NCBI GenBank assembly: GCA_033557835.1
Contig: JAWQRO010000010.1
Location: forward strand, 1-64,000
Reading direction: 5' to 3'
DNA from: Helochares maculicollis
Lineage: Eukaryota; Arthropoda; Insecta; Coleoptera; Hydrophilidae
Length of the DNA stretch: 64,000 bases
This document shows positions 1-10,895 of the stretch, in pieces. Positions within the stretch are counted from its first letter, which is position 1; each line of letters begins with the position of its first letter. The notes beneath the pieces are model-generated. The model made no database searches and was not told the DNA's origin. It saw only the letters and a program-made list of their open reading frames with translations. A program made the position numbers and the translations under genes.

Positions 1-270
1 TTGGAACCCAATTTTCTTGTTTATGAATCTTCTCTTATGATTTTAAACGATGTGAAACTGCTTGCTGAGTGACTTCTAATGTGAGAGCAAGTTCCTTTTG
101 TGTTTGAGACGAATCTTTCTCCAATAACTCTTCCAATTCTGCATCTTCGTGAATTTTAGGCCTTCCACTGCGGTCTTTGTTTTCTACATCAAAATCACCG
201 TTTTTAAACTTTTGAAACCACTCACGTTACGTTCTCTCACTCAAAGCAGCTTCATTTTATGTGTTAAGCC
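1..270 (-). mobile_element. mariner transposase N-terminal remnant
   Basis: Read on the minus strand, bases about 230 down to 1 give a mariner-type helix-turn-helix DNA-binding region. A linker with the motif DRSGRPKIHEDAELEELL is followed by SSQTQKELALTLEVTQQAVS. This is the usual order in mariner transposases, ahead of the catalytic domain. An in-frame stop follows shortly after, and the catalytic part lies beyond the window edge, so this copy is dead or at least broken. The upstream part (about 230-270) is frameshifted. Confidence 0.75.
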
Positions 271-339
271 AAATTAGTCCTTAACATAGATAAATGTCGC
301 GCCTTGAGCAGCCACCCCTTCCCATATGTAAGGGTGCAT

Positions 340-700
340 ACTGTTCAAGCCGGCGACAGACAGTCGCTTTGTAGATCTCGGCCTTGTTGGCAGTCGTTTT
401 GTAGATATCAGCCTTGTTGGCAGTACATTAAATATATCAGCATCAAAGTGGTATTTTTTCACCGTACAAAGCGAACTCATAGTAAAGCGTTGGTCCTTAA
501 AGCATAAGGAAACGCATGCAGCCAGCCTCAGTTTGCACCAGCAACCAATAGGAACATCACGAAAAACATTGGTCCTTCCAACAGGAAGCAGACACAAGAA
601 ACATCATAACAATCATAGGTCCTTCGAGCCAGATACAACAAAATTCATTGGTCCTTCGAGCTGGATACAACATTCAATAGTCGAGATTGAAAGAGATTTA
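340..700 (+). repeat. short direct repeats resembling an LTR-retrotransposon leader
   Basis: Two adjacent near-identical units of about 29 bases sit at roughly 367-424; each contains TTTGTAGAT, then YCNGCCTTGTTGGCAGT. They are followed by four spaced copies of GGTCCTT (near 492, 570, 630 and 651). The last two extend to GGTCCTTCGAGCYRGATACAACA. Repeated GGTCCTTCGAGC blocks are, as I recall, common just after the primer-binding site of some insect LTR elements. That assignment is inference. No gag or pol reading follows, because a mariner copy starts at about 711. Confidence 0.4.
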
Positions 701-710
701 GTAGAAGGCC

Positions 711-1460
711 TAAAGTAGGCATCTCATTGGGCAGAATGAGCAATATTTTGACTGAAGTATTCGATTTCAGAAAATTATGTATGTAACGGGTGCCGCATTC
801 GCTAACAATGGAACAACAACACATTCGAATGCGACTCTTTCAGCATCATTTAGACCGTTTTCGAAAGGATAAAGTGGATTTTATGCGTCGAATCATCAAT
901 ATGGATGAGACATAGGTGTATCACCATGATTCTGAATTAAAACAAGAGGCTAAAGAATGGTTCATCGGCTACGAAACGGGTTCGTATCCAAAAATCGGCC
1001 AAGAACGTGGTAGCATCAGTTTTTTGGGATGCGAAAGGAATTTTGTTTGTAGATTACTTGTAAATTGGAAAAATAATAAATTCTGAATTTTATTGTAACC
1101 TTTTATACTAGATGATTGGTGAAAAAGATCTGGTTTACAGAAGAAAAAGTCCTTTATCAGAGCAATACACTGTGTAAGAAGAGCATTTTGACAATGGCTA
1201 AAATCCATGAATTAAAGTTCGAATTGTTAGAAAATTCATCGTATTCACTAGATTTTGCCTCTATTAACTTCCATCTGTTTCAAAACTTAAAAAAATCATG
1301 CGTGTAAAGCGTTTTTCATCAAATGATGTGCAAACAGATGTGGAAGCGTATTTTTCAGCCCTTTTAACTTACTTCAAAAATGGAATTCATTAATTGGAAT
1401 CTCGTTAATAAATTGTATTTCAAAGCATAAAATTGTGTTTTTCTTATCAAATGGCAAAAC
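711..1460 (+). mobile_element. mariner transposase remnant (second HTH plus catalytic domain)
   Basis: The plus strand reads through a degenerate mariner transposase. It starts with a segment like ISLGRMSNILTEVF, then MEQQHIRMRLFQHHLDRFRK, then the first catalytic block as INMDET followed by a stop where the family has W, then VYHHDSE. A weaker catalytic core follows, then SPDF-like and C-terminal pieces to about 1440. There are many stops and frameshifts. It belongs to the same subfamily as the copies at 8630-9250 and 12641-13320, judging by the shared block around MEQ-H. Confidence 0.75.
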
Positions 1461-2131
1461 TTATTGGATTATTTGTATTAAAATTTCATGCATTTTTGCT
1501 AGCAATCATATCAATATCATCAAATAACCCTTTGTAATCATAGTAAAAAATATATCCCTTATTCACGGTAGATATCTTTGCCAAAGGTTCCAATATAGAT
1601 GTACTAGATGAAAACCTCTAGATTCTATTTTCTTCTGATTTAAGGGTATCATGCTCAGAAAAAGTGTAAAAAAATGTGTGCATGAGATCTTTACAAGGTA
1701 GATTACTAAAATTCGTGAACTCTACAATAAGTATGAAATGGTTTGTTTTACTGCAAGCCTATATATTTATTAATAATTGGAAATTCGATATCTTCTTTTA
1801 TTTTTTTCACATAATGTAAATTTAGAGAGCATATTTTACAACTTCAAGCTTATTTCAATGTCCTATTTGTTTGTATCATTTTTAGATCATAACAATTGTT
1901 TTGTTAAATCGTCTCTTCACGCAATGTAAATAACAGAAAATTATAGAGTAAAAATGCTGTAATTAAATACGACTGAATTATGTTTATTCTATCGATATTT
2001 GTCACATACACTGAGGCAATTACCTACAAATTTCTTGCAATCTTTGTAAACACATTTAGTGTAGATAACTCTGTCAAAAATGACAAACAAAAATACTATA
2101 AAACGTAGGTCCATTTAGAAACATAATTTTC
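1461..2131. other. upstream flank of ppk copy A, no feature seen
   Basis: AT-rich sequence between the mariner remnant and the first ppk gene. No coding potential or recognisable repeat was seen. A TATAAA-like string near 2095 has no well-placed initiator after it. Confidence 0.5.
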
Positions 2132-2149
2132 AAATTTCATTTTTCACTT
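2132..2149 (+). promoter_or_regulatory. motif shared upstream of ppk copies A and B
   Basis: AAATTTCATTTTTCACTT lies 47 bases before the first ATG of copy A. The same string with one extra G (AAATTTCGATTTTTCACTT, 6776-6794) lies 77 bases before copy B. It may be a shared promoter element or a relic of the duplication. Confidence 0.3.
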
Positions 2150-2195
2150 CTAAAAGTCAGTGTTAGTGTAAATGAATATAACGGTTTTTTAAATT

Positions 2196-5100
2196 ATGTA
2201 TTTCAACTTTTACATTACAGGAAAGCCATCAAAAGTTTTGGAGTATACTTACAAGTACTTCAAAGAAACATCTGTTCATGGAATGAAGTACATGAATTTG
2301 GAAAAGTCGAATTTTCGCAAATTCATTTGGTTTTTACTATGTAGTAGTGGAATTGCTTTCTGCTTTCTTTTGGTTTCTATGCTTTTGTCAGGCTTTAATA
2401 CAAATTATACACAAATAAATTTGGCTTCATCTGCTTTTCCGGTGTGGGAAGATGCATTTCCGGGCGTAAGCATTTGTAATTACAACATTGTCTACAAGAA
2501 ACACACGCCTAAAGTTATTAATTTACTGTAAGTATGAATAATATTTGTTGAAAAGCAATATCTATACATTGTGAGACAAAAAGTATGCTTGGGCATTTAA
2601 ATATTTTTTAGAAGAAAGGTAATATAGAATTTCAATATAGGAATATTGAAAATTTACTGAGCTAGTACTTTTTGTCCTCTAAAAATAAGAATTCTGCTTT
2701 TATAATTCTTTTATATTTAGAAAATCATTGGGGTTTAACGACTCCAAAATAATGAACTTTCTATCAAATTTGAATCGCTTAATAATTTGTAATAATTGCA
2801 ATAATACGATTAATGAGAATTTTGATATCCGTACATATGAAAATATTCAAGAGTCTTTGGACAAAGCAGGCTATGACTTGAATAAAATGATGAAAGATGT
2901 AAGTATATAATTACAGAATTAGTTTTCGATTGAAATAAATTGTATGATTGTACTATATGCTGGACTTGTCGATGTTTGTAGTTGGCACAACCGTGCGAAA
3001 ACATGTTGAAGCAATGTTTCTGGAAGTCAAAGCAAGTCAAGTGCTTGGATGTCTTTAAATTTGTCAAGACCAGTAATGGTTTTTGCTGCTCATTCAGCTA
3101 TTTTGGTTCTACAGATGTTCAGAGTCACGACGAAGAAACTGAAAGGTTTTACACAGGAGGAGCGGGAGTTAATTATGGTCTGACTGCCATTTTAGACTCC
3201 GAAGGAAATGAATATATTTCCAGCATCAAAAATATGAAGGGTTTTGATGTCTTGGTGCGCAATGGAAATGATTTCGCCAATATGAGATTGATATCTAAAA
3301 CTCTCTCGGCTGGGGAAGAGCTGCAAATTGGTCTTTATATCAGCACAACCAAAAGCGACCCTGATGTTAAATATATGGATCCTTATAAAAGAGGATGCTT
3401 GTTCAAAACTGAAGGCAATTTGCGATGGTCAAAATTGTACACTTTCCAAAATTGTTTAAGTGAATGTAGAACCCTAGCCATCCATAAATTCTGCAACTGC
3501 ATTCCATATATGTTTCCAGTTGATGATCGTACGTAGACAATTTGTTTTTCAGTTTAAGTTATGAAAAAACATTTAAATTTAATTTTTAGCTGGTATAAGG
3601 GTTTGTACTCTTGCTGATGTGCCCTGCTTGCGCCAAAATGAACGTGGGTAATTTACTATTCATTGATCTTTTTTAATGATATAGTGAGTTTAGTCTTGAA
3701 TGCTTTGATTAATTCGTTAAGTTGATTGTTTCCGTCTAGTTAATTTTAGCAGTATGGTAGTAATGAGTGAAATTGGGCCGGAGATTATTTCGAAAATTGA
3801 CAAGAGGGTAGGAAACGCCAGTAAGTGTCGCTGCTTGCCAGATTGTGATGAAATTAAGTACGAGTTTTTTATCGATAGAAGTGAAGCATATGCGTAAGTC
3901 TTTTTATAATTGTGGAGTATTTTTAAATGAATCGGTACTACTCGTTTATTTGTTAACCAATTTAAATGGTGTTTTTAAAATTGTAGTATATTTAAAAATA
4001 CTTGAAAAACATAATTTTATGGGCTGCAAAATAAGCTTCCATATCTGTTCCGGACCGCCAAAATAGTAGCGTTAAATGACTGTACAAGTAGTTCCATACG
4101 AACTTTACCTAGCGCCATACGAAGAGACAGGTCACGATATCTTAAGTAAGCTTTATTCCACACCAGTAAAAGCAATGCTGCGATGCCAAATGCTGTTAAG
4201 GGACTATTGGTAAACAAATATTACAGTTTGGGCGACAAGTTTGACGAAAATAATCATGGTAACATAGCATCCGCTGTTGCAGGAGTTGAAACTATTGATC
4301 AGTTAATTTGACAATAAGTTAGAGCTCGCCAGTTAGGCAAATGACCATTCTTCCGAACTGATCGAGATGAAAGATGGTGAATTTGATAAGGAAAACGATA
4401 GCAGAGGATACATTTATTTTACGCTGCCTTCAAGGCTGCAATATCCCCTTTCTAGATCTGCTAAATCAAGGTGGCGAGCCTCCGAAGTTCGAATGGTTTC
4501 CTGAGAAGTATATTAAAGTAGAGATGGCATCACAGAAACTAAGCAGGATATCGAAACTTGCACCGCTTATTTGTTTCATTCTATATCTTAGCCCGGAAGA
4601 CATATGGTTCAGATAGACTTATAATTAATCTTAAGAACCTTAATAAATTTATTCAGACATCGCAATTTATGCTGGAAGATATAAGATTGGCGAAAAACCA
4701 GCTCAATAAGGACGCCAGTTATACTAGTTCATCTGCCTACTTTTTGGCTTATCAATTAGCCCTTACGTCTTTACAAAAATTGTAAAGCCTGTTACTACCA
4801 TTACTTCGGGCGGAACTAGGTGAAGAGTTGCCGAATGTTCTAGGCAAAGAGGTTTCATTTTCTAATTTTCAAGTAAAGATTAAGGAGAGACTTAAGAAAT
4901 GGTAGAAAGTTTGGATGGAAAATAGCATGTGTGAAAATGTAATAAAGGAAGCTCTGAGAAAGAATCCTAGAGAAAGTGAGCACGCTACTGAGGTCCCAAA
5001 AATTAACCTACAAGTCTAACGTCATCTCACCGAAATTGCTAAGAAACGATAAGTATTAGGTACAGATGCAGAATTGTGAAGGAACAGTTATTACATCCCT

Positions 5101-6669
5101 ACTGGGAGCAATCTCCGCGCTGTCCAAGCCCGTCGATCAGACGATACTCTTAAAATATCTCTGAAATATAAGGGAGATCCTAACGGATGTTTTTCATCAG
5201 CAATCCAGGACAAGAAAATGTTATATCACACCAGCCCTGGATAAAGATCTTAACAGTCAACAGTTAAAAGAGGCACAGGCTATAGTGAAGGTTGTTGCTA
5301 CATTGACGACACCAGACAGGCCAGCCGCCAACTAACCCCTTAATAGAAGCTTCGTGCCAAAAACGAGAGGCCTGCTTAGAGACCCAGATAGGTGAACACG
5401 TACTTTCCAAGAAGGGCCAGTAACACGAAGTACATGTTCAGAGTTGAAACAACGGCATCAAGGACACAATTGCCGAGAAGGAGGCAGACATATTTTTTAT
5501 CAAACATTGGAGAGAAGTAACAGATTTCTTGGTTTACTATCAGTTGTATATCTAGATGATTTTCTGTGTATAAGTGAATCCTTTAATTATTGTTAAACTA
5601 ATAATTTCATAATTAAATATTCAAATAGCAAAATCATTCCTAGTAAAAGATGCAAGAATCTGAGTTTTACTTTGAATTCACAAGCACACTGAATAGAACC
5701 AATACCCAAATGCCCAGGTAACTACACGTAAAAAACCTAAATAGTAACAAGCGTTATAAGATTAGGCAAGTTGCTCATGTAATAGGAACTTTAGTTGCGT
5801 GCTGCCCAAGAGTAGAGTATGGCAAAGTTTTTTACAAAAATAACTACCCCTATAAATTAATAAAAAATACAATCTCGCATATAACAAAAAATAACAACGA
5901 TACCGCCAAAGGAAAACTAAAAAGAACTAAAAAATTCAAAATTGGTTTCAATTTCCTTTAATAAGCCAGGGTCATACGTCCACAAAAAGAAATTCGAAAA
6001 ATTCAACATAATACCTGCATTTAGCACAAAAAAAAATCCATCTATATTAACTGACACAAAAAATAAAATCAGCAAGAAGAATATAGACAATGCACTCTAA
6101 AAAAATTACTGCAAGAAATGCAATAAAAAGATGATTCTTCTTTGATAATGAAGCGAAACTGCTAAGACTAATAGCTAATAAAACATCTGAAGCTACTACG
6201 TATCGTTTTAATCATTATTCTACCACCAAACAAATATCGCTTCGTCTAAAAGCAATATAATCCTGTAAAATATATAATTTATTATTTTTCTTTCAGACCC
6301 GGTTATCCAAGTAATATTAGTATCTTGAATGTCTTTTACAATAGCATATCATCTACTATGAGTACAAGAAGCGTTACAGTACCTTGGGATATATTTGTTG
6401 GTAAGTAATCAGGGTATTAAGAATTATTTCACTGAGTTTTTAATATGCATAATGTATATAAGATCACATTTTTTGTAGCTTCTGTGGGTGGTGTTTTTGG
6501 ATTATGTTTAGGTGCTTCTGTAATGAGTCTTTTGGAATTATTCTACCACTTTATTAATGGGTTAATGGATGCAAAAATTGCCACTAGAAAGAAGATATCA
6601 GTTTTAAAAGTTGCTCCAAAAACTTCTGGCGAAGATTTTAAAAGAAATAATTTAAAATCGTTCAAGTGA
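2196..6669 (+). CDS. ppk: DEG/ENaC sodium channel, pickpocket-like, copy A
   Basis: Subunit of an amiloride-sensitive-type (DEG/ENaC) trimeric cation channel of the plasma membrane. Seven exons were joined by eye: 2196-2527, 2721-2898, 2982-3528, 3590-3647, 3750-3893, 6297-6400 and 6479-6669. They total 1554 nt (517 aa) in one frame with consensus splice sites. Visible hallmarks: the N-terminal HG gating motif (residues 28-29), TM1 at about 42-64, FPGVSIC (88-94), a cysteine-rich extracellular loop with CCSF and CRCLPDC, and TM2 with the selectivity-filter signature GLCLGAS (GAS at 466-468). Family length is about 450-600 aa. The ATG at 2196 is in frame, but a good acceptor (TTACAG, ending at 2219) means an upstream first exon is possible. 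The 2.4-kb intron 5 carries a DIRS-like element. The numbered ppk orthologue was not assigned. An AATAAA lies at 6720. Confidence 0.88.
4240..6290 (+). mobile_element. rearranged DIRS-like tyrosine-recombinase retrotransposon remnant
   Basis: This remnant lies inside intron 5 of ppk copy A. Three degenerate readings appear, all on the plus strand. About 4390-4785 gives the start of a reverse transcriptase (TFILRCLQGCNIPF, then DRLIINLKNLNKFI and MLEDIRLAKNQL). About 4795-5520 gives a gag-like reading (ELPNVLGKEVSF, then ALSKPVDQTILL, ITPALDKDL, HWREVTDF). About 5530-6000 gives the rest of the RT, with the catalytic YLDD box at about 5550 and VAHVIGTLVACCPRVEYGKV at about 5767. These match DIRS-type gag and RT from memory of the family. 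Stops and frameshifts are frequent. The order RT-start, gag, RT-end is not the normal one. No recombinase domain was recognised. Confidence 0.6.
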
Positions 6670-6719
6670 ATTCGAACACTCATGAAAAACATAAACTATA
6701 AGCAAATGTACTCTACTTA

Positions 6720-6725
6720 AATAAA
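6720..6725 (+). terminator. poly(A) signal of ppk copy A
   Basis: A canonical AATAAA about 50 nt after the stop codon of copy A, in the 200-bp spacer before copy B. Confidence 0.5.
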
Positions 6726-6775
6726 CTACACGACACTATACTAGCAATTAGCTTAATTGAAAAATAATTAGGTTT

Positions 6776-6794
6776 AAATTTCGATTTTTCACTT
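6776..6794 (+). promoter_or_regulatory. motif shared upstream of ppk copies A and B
   Basis: AAATTTCGATTTTTCACTT, almost identical to 2132-2149. It lies after the poly(A) signal of copy A and before the start of copy B, so it is placed to act in the promoter of copy B. Confidence 0.3.
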
Positions 6795-6871
6795 TATTGC
6801 TACGTTTCTAAGGTAGATTTTATATATGTATTTTACCAACCATAATGTCAATCAACTGAATATTCATTAAA

Positions 6872-9800
6872 ATGGTTTCAAAACACTTCACGAAAAACAG
6901 CGGCTTCGATTATTTTACCAAAGTCTTTTCGAAAAACACTTATCTTCCAGGATTTAAGTACGTCACAACAAAAGGGAATCACAGAGTTATTTTTAGCTGG
7001 TATTTGGTTTTCTTGTCGTTATTTTTGTTTGCTCTTTATTTAGTAAATTTGCAATGGGCGAGTTATCAATCGAACGTAACTCATATAAGTATTACTTCTT
7101 GGGCCTATCCTATTTGGAATACTCCATTTCCTGCTGTTACAATCTGCAGCGTGAATTTAGTATACAAGAACAACACTAAACGATTAAGGAATATTTTGCA
7201 GCACCAATTTTCCGAGAATGATATCCAGAGCTTTTTCACGAATTTAAACAAAATGCATGTTTATGATGTCCCGGAAGAATTTAACGTGAAACTGTATGCG
7301 AAGATTTTCCAGGCGCTTGCAGAATCTGGGTATTCAGTAGACATGATTATGAGAGAAGTTGCTCACCCATGTGATTCCATGATAAACCAGTGCGAGTGGA
7401 AATCAAAGGAAAAGCCGTGCAAAGACTTATTTCGCTTAGTCAAAACTGCAGATGGATACTGTTGCTCTTTTAATTTCTATAGCTATAGAGATGAACTGAA
7501 CAACCAACGGCAGAGCAGATTTTGTCAAGGGTGGAATTGTCAAGAAAAACATACTGAAAGACGGCGCAGCGATAGTCAAATCGAAGAGAAAGAAAATCCT
7601 ATTGAACTAAAATCTGTAAAGCAGTATGCTGTAGCTTATTATAATGGTATGCAAGGCAAGGAATATGGTTTAGAGTTTACTTTGGATGCCGAGGAAGAGC
7701 AATATATCTCAAGTAGAAAGCCTTACGGGGGGTTTTACATTTTAATTAGTGATGGAAATTCAATTCCAGCGCCATTCTCTCGAGGAAAAGCCCTCCGAAA
7801 AGGTATTATATATCTGGCTGGAATAACCGTTAATGTTTTGGAAAGCGAAAATGATGTCAAATATTTAATACCAGAACATAGGGGTTGTGTTTTTAATAAT
7901 GAGGTTTGTTCCATTTGTTGTATATAAAAACTTGGACAAAAATGTACAAAACTAATTGATAATATTTCCGCATACTAATTAGTTTATGATTTTTGATTAC
8001 TAGGTAAAATTGGAGGGACTAAAAATGTACTCATTTAGAACGTGTATAAGTGATTGTCGTGTGGATGCAATTTATAAATTTTGCAAATGTGTGCCTTATA
8101 ATTTGATTCGGGTTGGTAAGTAACTTTAAAAAACGAATTAACTGGGTTATTAGTTATAAATATTTTGTTTCTATTTTTGAAAAACAATGAGAACGCTTGA
8201 GAATTTGCACACTTGCTGATACACCTTGTCTTATGATGAAGCAAAGTAAGTATTTTGAATTTTTTGGTAGCAAATTTATTTTTAAACGTATTTCATTTTT
8301 AGTGGACGTTGGTAACCTCTTATTACCCAGACTCGGTAAATATTGCATTTTATATTTAAAATTTCTGGAGTGTCTTCTCCCAGTATTCCCGAACATAAGC
8401 GCAATAATCGTCCTTTTAAATTGTCTGGTACACATGTATGTAGAATAGTACTTGACTATCTTTGATTTTTGCTACTTTTGTGACTCGTGATTTGCAAGCG
8501 AATTTCAACTTACAAATAAAATTTTCGTATATTTTTCGCTTCATAATTAAAGAAGCATCATCAGAAAGGACGTTTATGTTTACATTAATTAATGTAAAAA
8601 CGCTTGCACGCACGATTTTTTTTTAATCTGGAAATAAATGGATGCCGCTAGTGAATACGGTGGATGCTCCAACAGTTGCTTTATTTCACGGATTTTAGTC
8701 ATTGTCAAACTGTTCTTCTGATACGGTACATCATCCTGTGGAATAAGGATGTTTCTTCTGCAAACCAAGCCATTTTACATAAATTTTTTCCTTGAGCTGG
8801 TTTAAAAATTGCAATATTATTCAGAATTTATTGTTTTACCAATTTGCCAGTAATCCAAATAATTTCTTCCACACCCCCAAAAAACCGATGCTAACACCTT
8901 TTCTGGCCGATTTCTGGACACGAATTCGTTTTGAAGACGCAGAACCAGATTCACACCACTCTTCAGCCTCTTATTTTGATTCATGATCATGGTGATAAGC
9001 CCACGTCTCATTCATACTGATGATTCGACGTACAAAAGCCACTTTATTTTTTCGAAAACGCTTAGAATGTTGCTGAGAAAGTGGCAATCGAATGCTCTCT
9101 GAAACCTAATACTTCAGTCAAAATAATGTTTACACTGCTCAATGAGATACCAACAGTACCAAGTCTCTTTTAATCACTCGTCGATTTTCTATACGATATC
9201 CTGTATTCTTTCTACGGTTTTTGGTGTTGATGTTTTTGGACGTACCCACACTCTCCCGTTTCAGAGGTGAAAACACCCGGCCCTGACACGTTTGGTGGTC
9301 AAGCAATATTTTCTATTTTCTATTCACTTTTCAAGAATAAAGCAATTTGGGTTGAGGATGTTTCATATTTAAAGTTAAATGCAATTGTAACTATAATTGA
9401 GTATGATTTTAATTATTGTTATTGTTCTAGAGGGAAATTTAATGCGCGCTAGAAAAGCACTTTGTAATGGCTTAAAATGTTCTTGCCTGCCTAATTGTGA
9501 TGAAATTTCCTATGACCTCAGAAATAATTTTGTTAATATTACTTTAACGTACGTAAATTTTTAAATATGTTTCACTTGATGAACAAACATGTTCTATTTT
9601 CATTTAAGTTTAAACCTTAAAGATTCTATCATTAAATCAAATTAAAATGCGAGAGATTTTTTATATGTTTGGCATACAAAGAGATAGAGTGAGCCCTCAT
9701 AAAAAAACAAGTCGAAGAAATTCAGTCAAAAGCATCCATCCTTGAAGTATGTCCAAAAAGATATTCGTGACGTTTGTCTGCACAAAGCAAGCCATGCAGT

Positions 9801-10895
9801 TGCAATTTATCTGCAAGATAGAAATAGAAGGAATCAATGTGCTTCGAAAAATCAATCCAATACGGAGATTCATTTGCAAACAAGATAATATTAGGCTGTT
9901 GCATATGAAATGTTGGATTTTTTTTGTCTTCCTGTTTTCGTTATACTTTTGCTTTTGGCATAACCTCGTTTATAGTCGCACTGTTTATTGCCTAAGTCCC
10001 ATTTCAACAGAGGAGATTTTGCGACTGGGGTAATTGATTAATCGTTCAAACTAGGGAGACAATTACGGCCAAAAAGTACTGCCGGTAAATTGATGAGATG
10101 CATGATAAAATGAAAATTAAACGCCCATCACTTGTTAATCGGCATGGCCTACTACTTCTCGATGACAATGGTCGGCCGTATACACCGAACAAAACAATTG
10201 CGAAATTAGATAATTTGAAATATAAAGTTTTGCAGCACCCATCCTATTCACCGGATCTCTCGCCAACCAACTTTAATTTTTTAAACACTTAGAACTGTTT
10301 CTAAGAGCTAAACAGTATGAGAATGAAGAGTTTGAAAAATTCGGTATCAAAGCTTATTATATTATATCTTGCCTTAAAAATCCGACATTTCATATGCACC
10401 CATTTATACCAGCTCGCATTAGACAATGACATTTTTACAGCGACAAAAGTATTTAAAATCTAAGTGTTTTCTTCCTCCATCTCTATATGCAAAATTTAAG
10501 AGACCGCTCGCGTACACATAAATATAATATAATTAATGCATCTTGTGATGTATATTTTAATTTTTAGAAATGAAATTCCTAAAAATGTATCCACTACTGT
10601 TCATGTTTACTACGACAGCGTTGTGGGTATTAAAAGAAGCAGGACAGTTACAGTGTATTGGGACTTTTTGCTAGGTAATATGTTTTAAAATTCATAATTT
10701 ATAGTTACCTATTTAATGCCGATGCTTTCAGCTTCTTTTGGCGGAGTGTTTGGATTTTGTGTCAGCGGTTCGCTAATCATTTTATTTGAGATTTCTTATC
10801 ACATTATAAATGCCATCTTGTGGAAATTACACGTAAAAATTATGCATCAGAAACGACAAGAGGTATTCAAAAAAATCCAACTGAAGCAATTTTGA
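6872..10895 (+). CDS. ppk: DEG/ENaC sodium channel, pickpocket-like, copy B
   Basis: A second member of the array and the same kind of channel subunit. Six exons: 6872-7903, 8004-8115, 8192-8245, 9431-9548, 10568-10674 and 10732-10895. They total 1587 nt (528 aa), in frame throughout. TM1 lies at about 39-60, FPAVTIC at 86-92, paired cysteines CCSF at about 177-180, RICTLADTPCL and CSCLPNCDE in the loop, and TM2 ends in GFCVSGSLI (SGS at 486-488, which fits the G/S-x-S filter). Differences from copy A: the conserved HG before TM1 is PG (26-27); a charged stretch of about 40 residues (about 209-250) is inserted after CCSF; and the first exon is continuous where copy A has two introns. Two splice sites are weak (donor GAG/GTTTGT, acceptor AATGAG). 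Introns 3 and 4 carry mariner remnants. The start is the first ATG and fits copy C. Confidence 0.85.
8630..9250 (-). mobile_element. mariner transposase remnant in an intron of ppk copy B
   Basis: The minus strand gives a degenerate mariner. The order is SLSQQHSKRFRKNKVAFVRR, then the catalytic block ISMNETWAYHHDHESK, then SGSASSKRIRVQKSARKGV, FWG, a decayed central region, and QKNSLTMTKIREIKQLLEH with PPYS. Stops and frameshifts are present. It lies in the 1.2-kb intron between exons 3 and 4 of copy B, opposite in strand to the host gene. Confidence 0.72.
10040..10340 (+). mobile_element. mariner transposase C-terminal remnant
   Basis: The plus strand reads SLVNRHGLLLLDDNGRPYTPNK, which corresponds to the second catalytic aspartate block (LLHDNARPHT in active relatives). 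It then reads LQHPSYSPDLSPTNFNFL, the third catalytic block, ending in a stop. Only the C-terminal third remains. The block differs from the other mariner copies here, so this is probably another subfamily. It lies in the 1.0-kb intron between exons 4 and 5 of ppk copy B. Confidence 0.72.

Noticed and set aside
274..597. 107-codon minus-strand frame
   Set aside because: It is produced by the direct-repeat block on the other strand. No protein motif.
9749..10033. 94-codon plus-strand frame
   Set aside because: No family resemblance. The smoother reading is on the opposite strand, and the stretch lies in an intron of ppk copy B.
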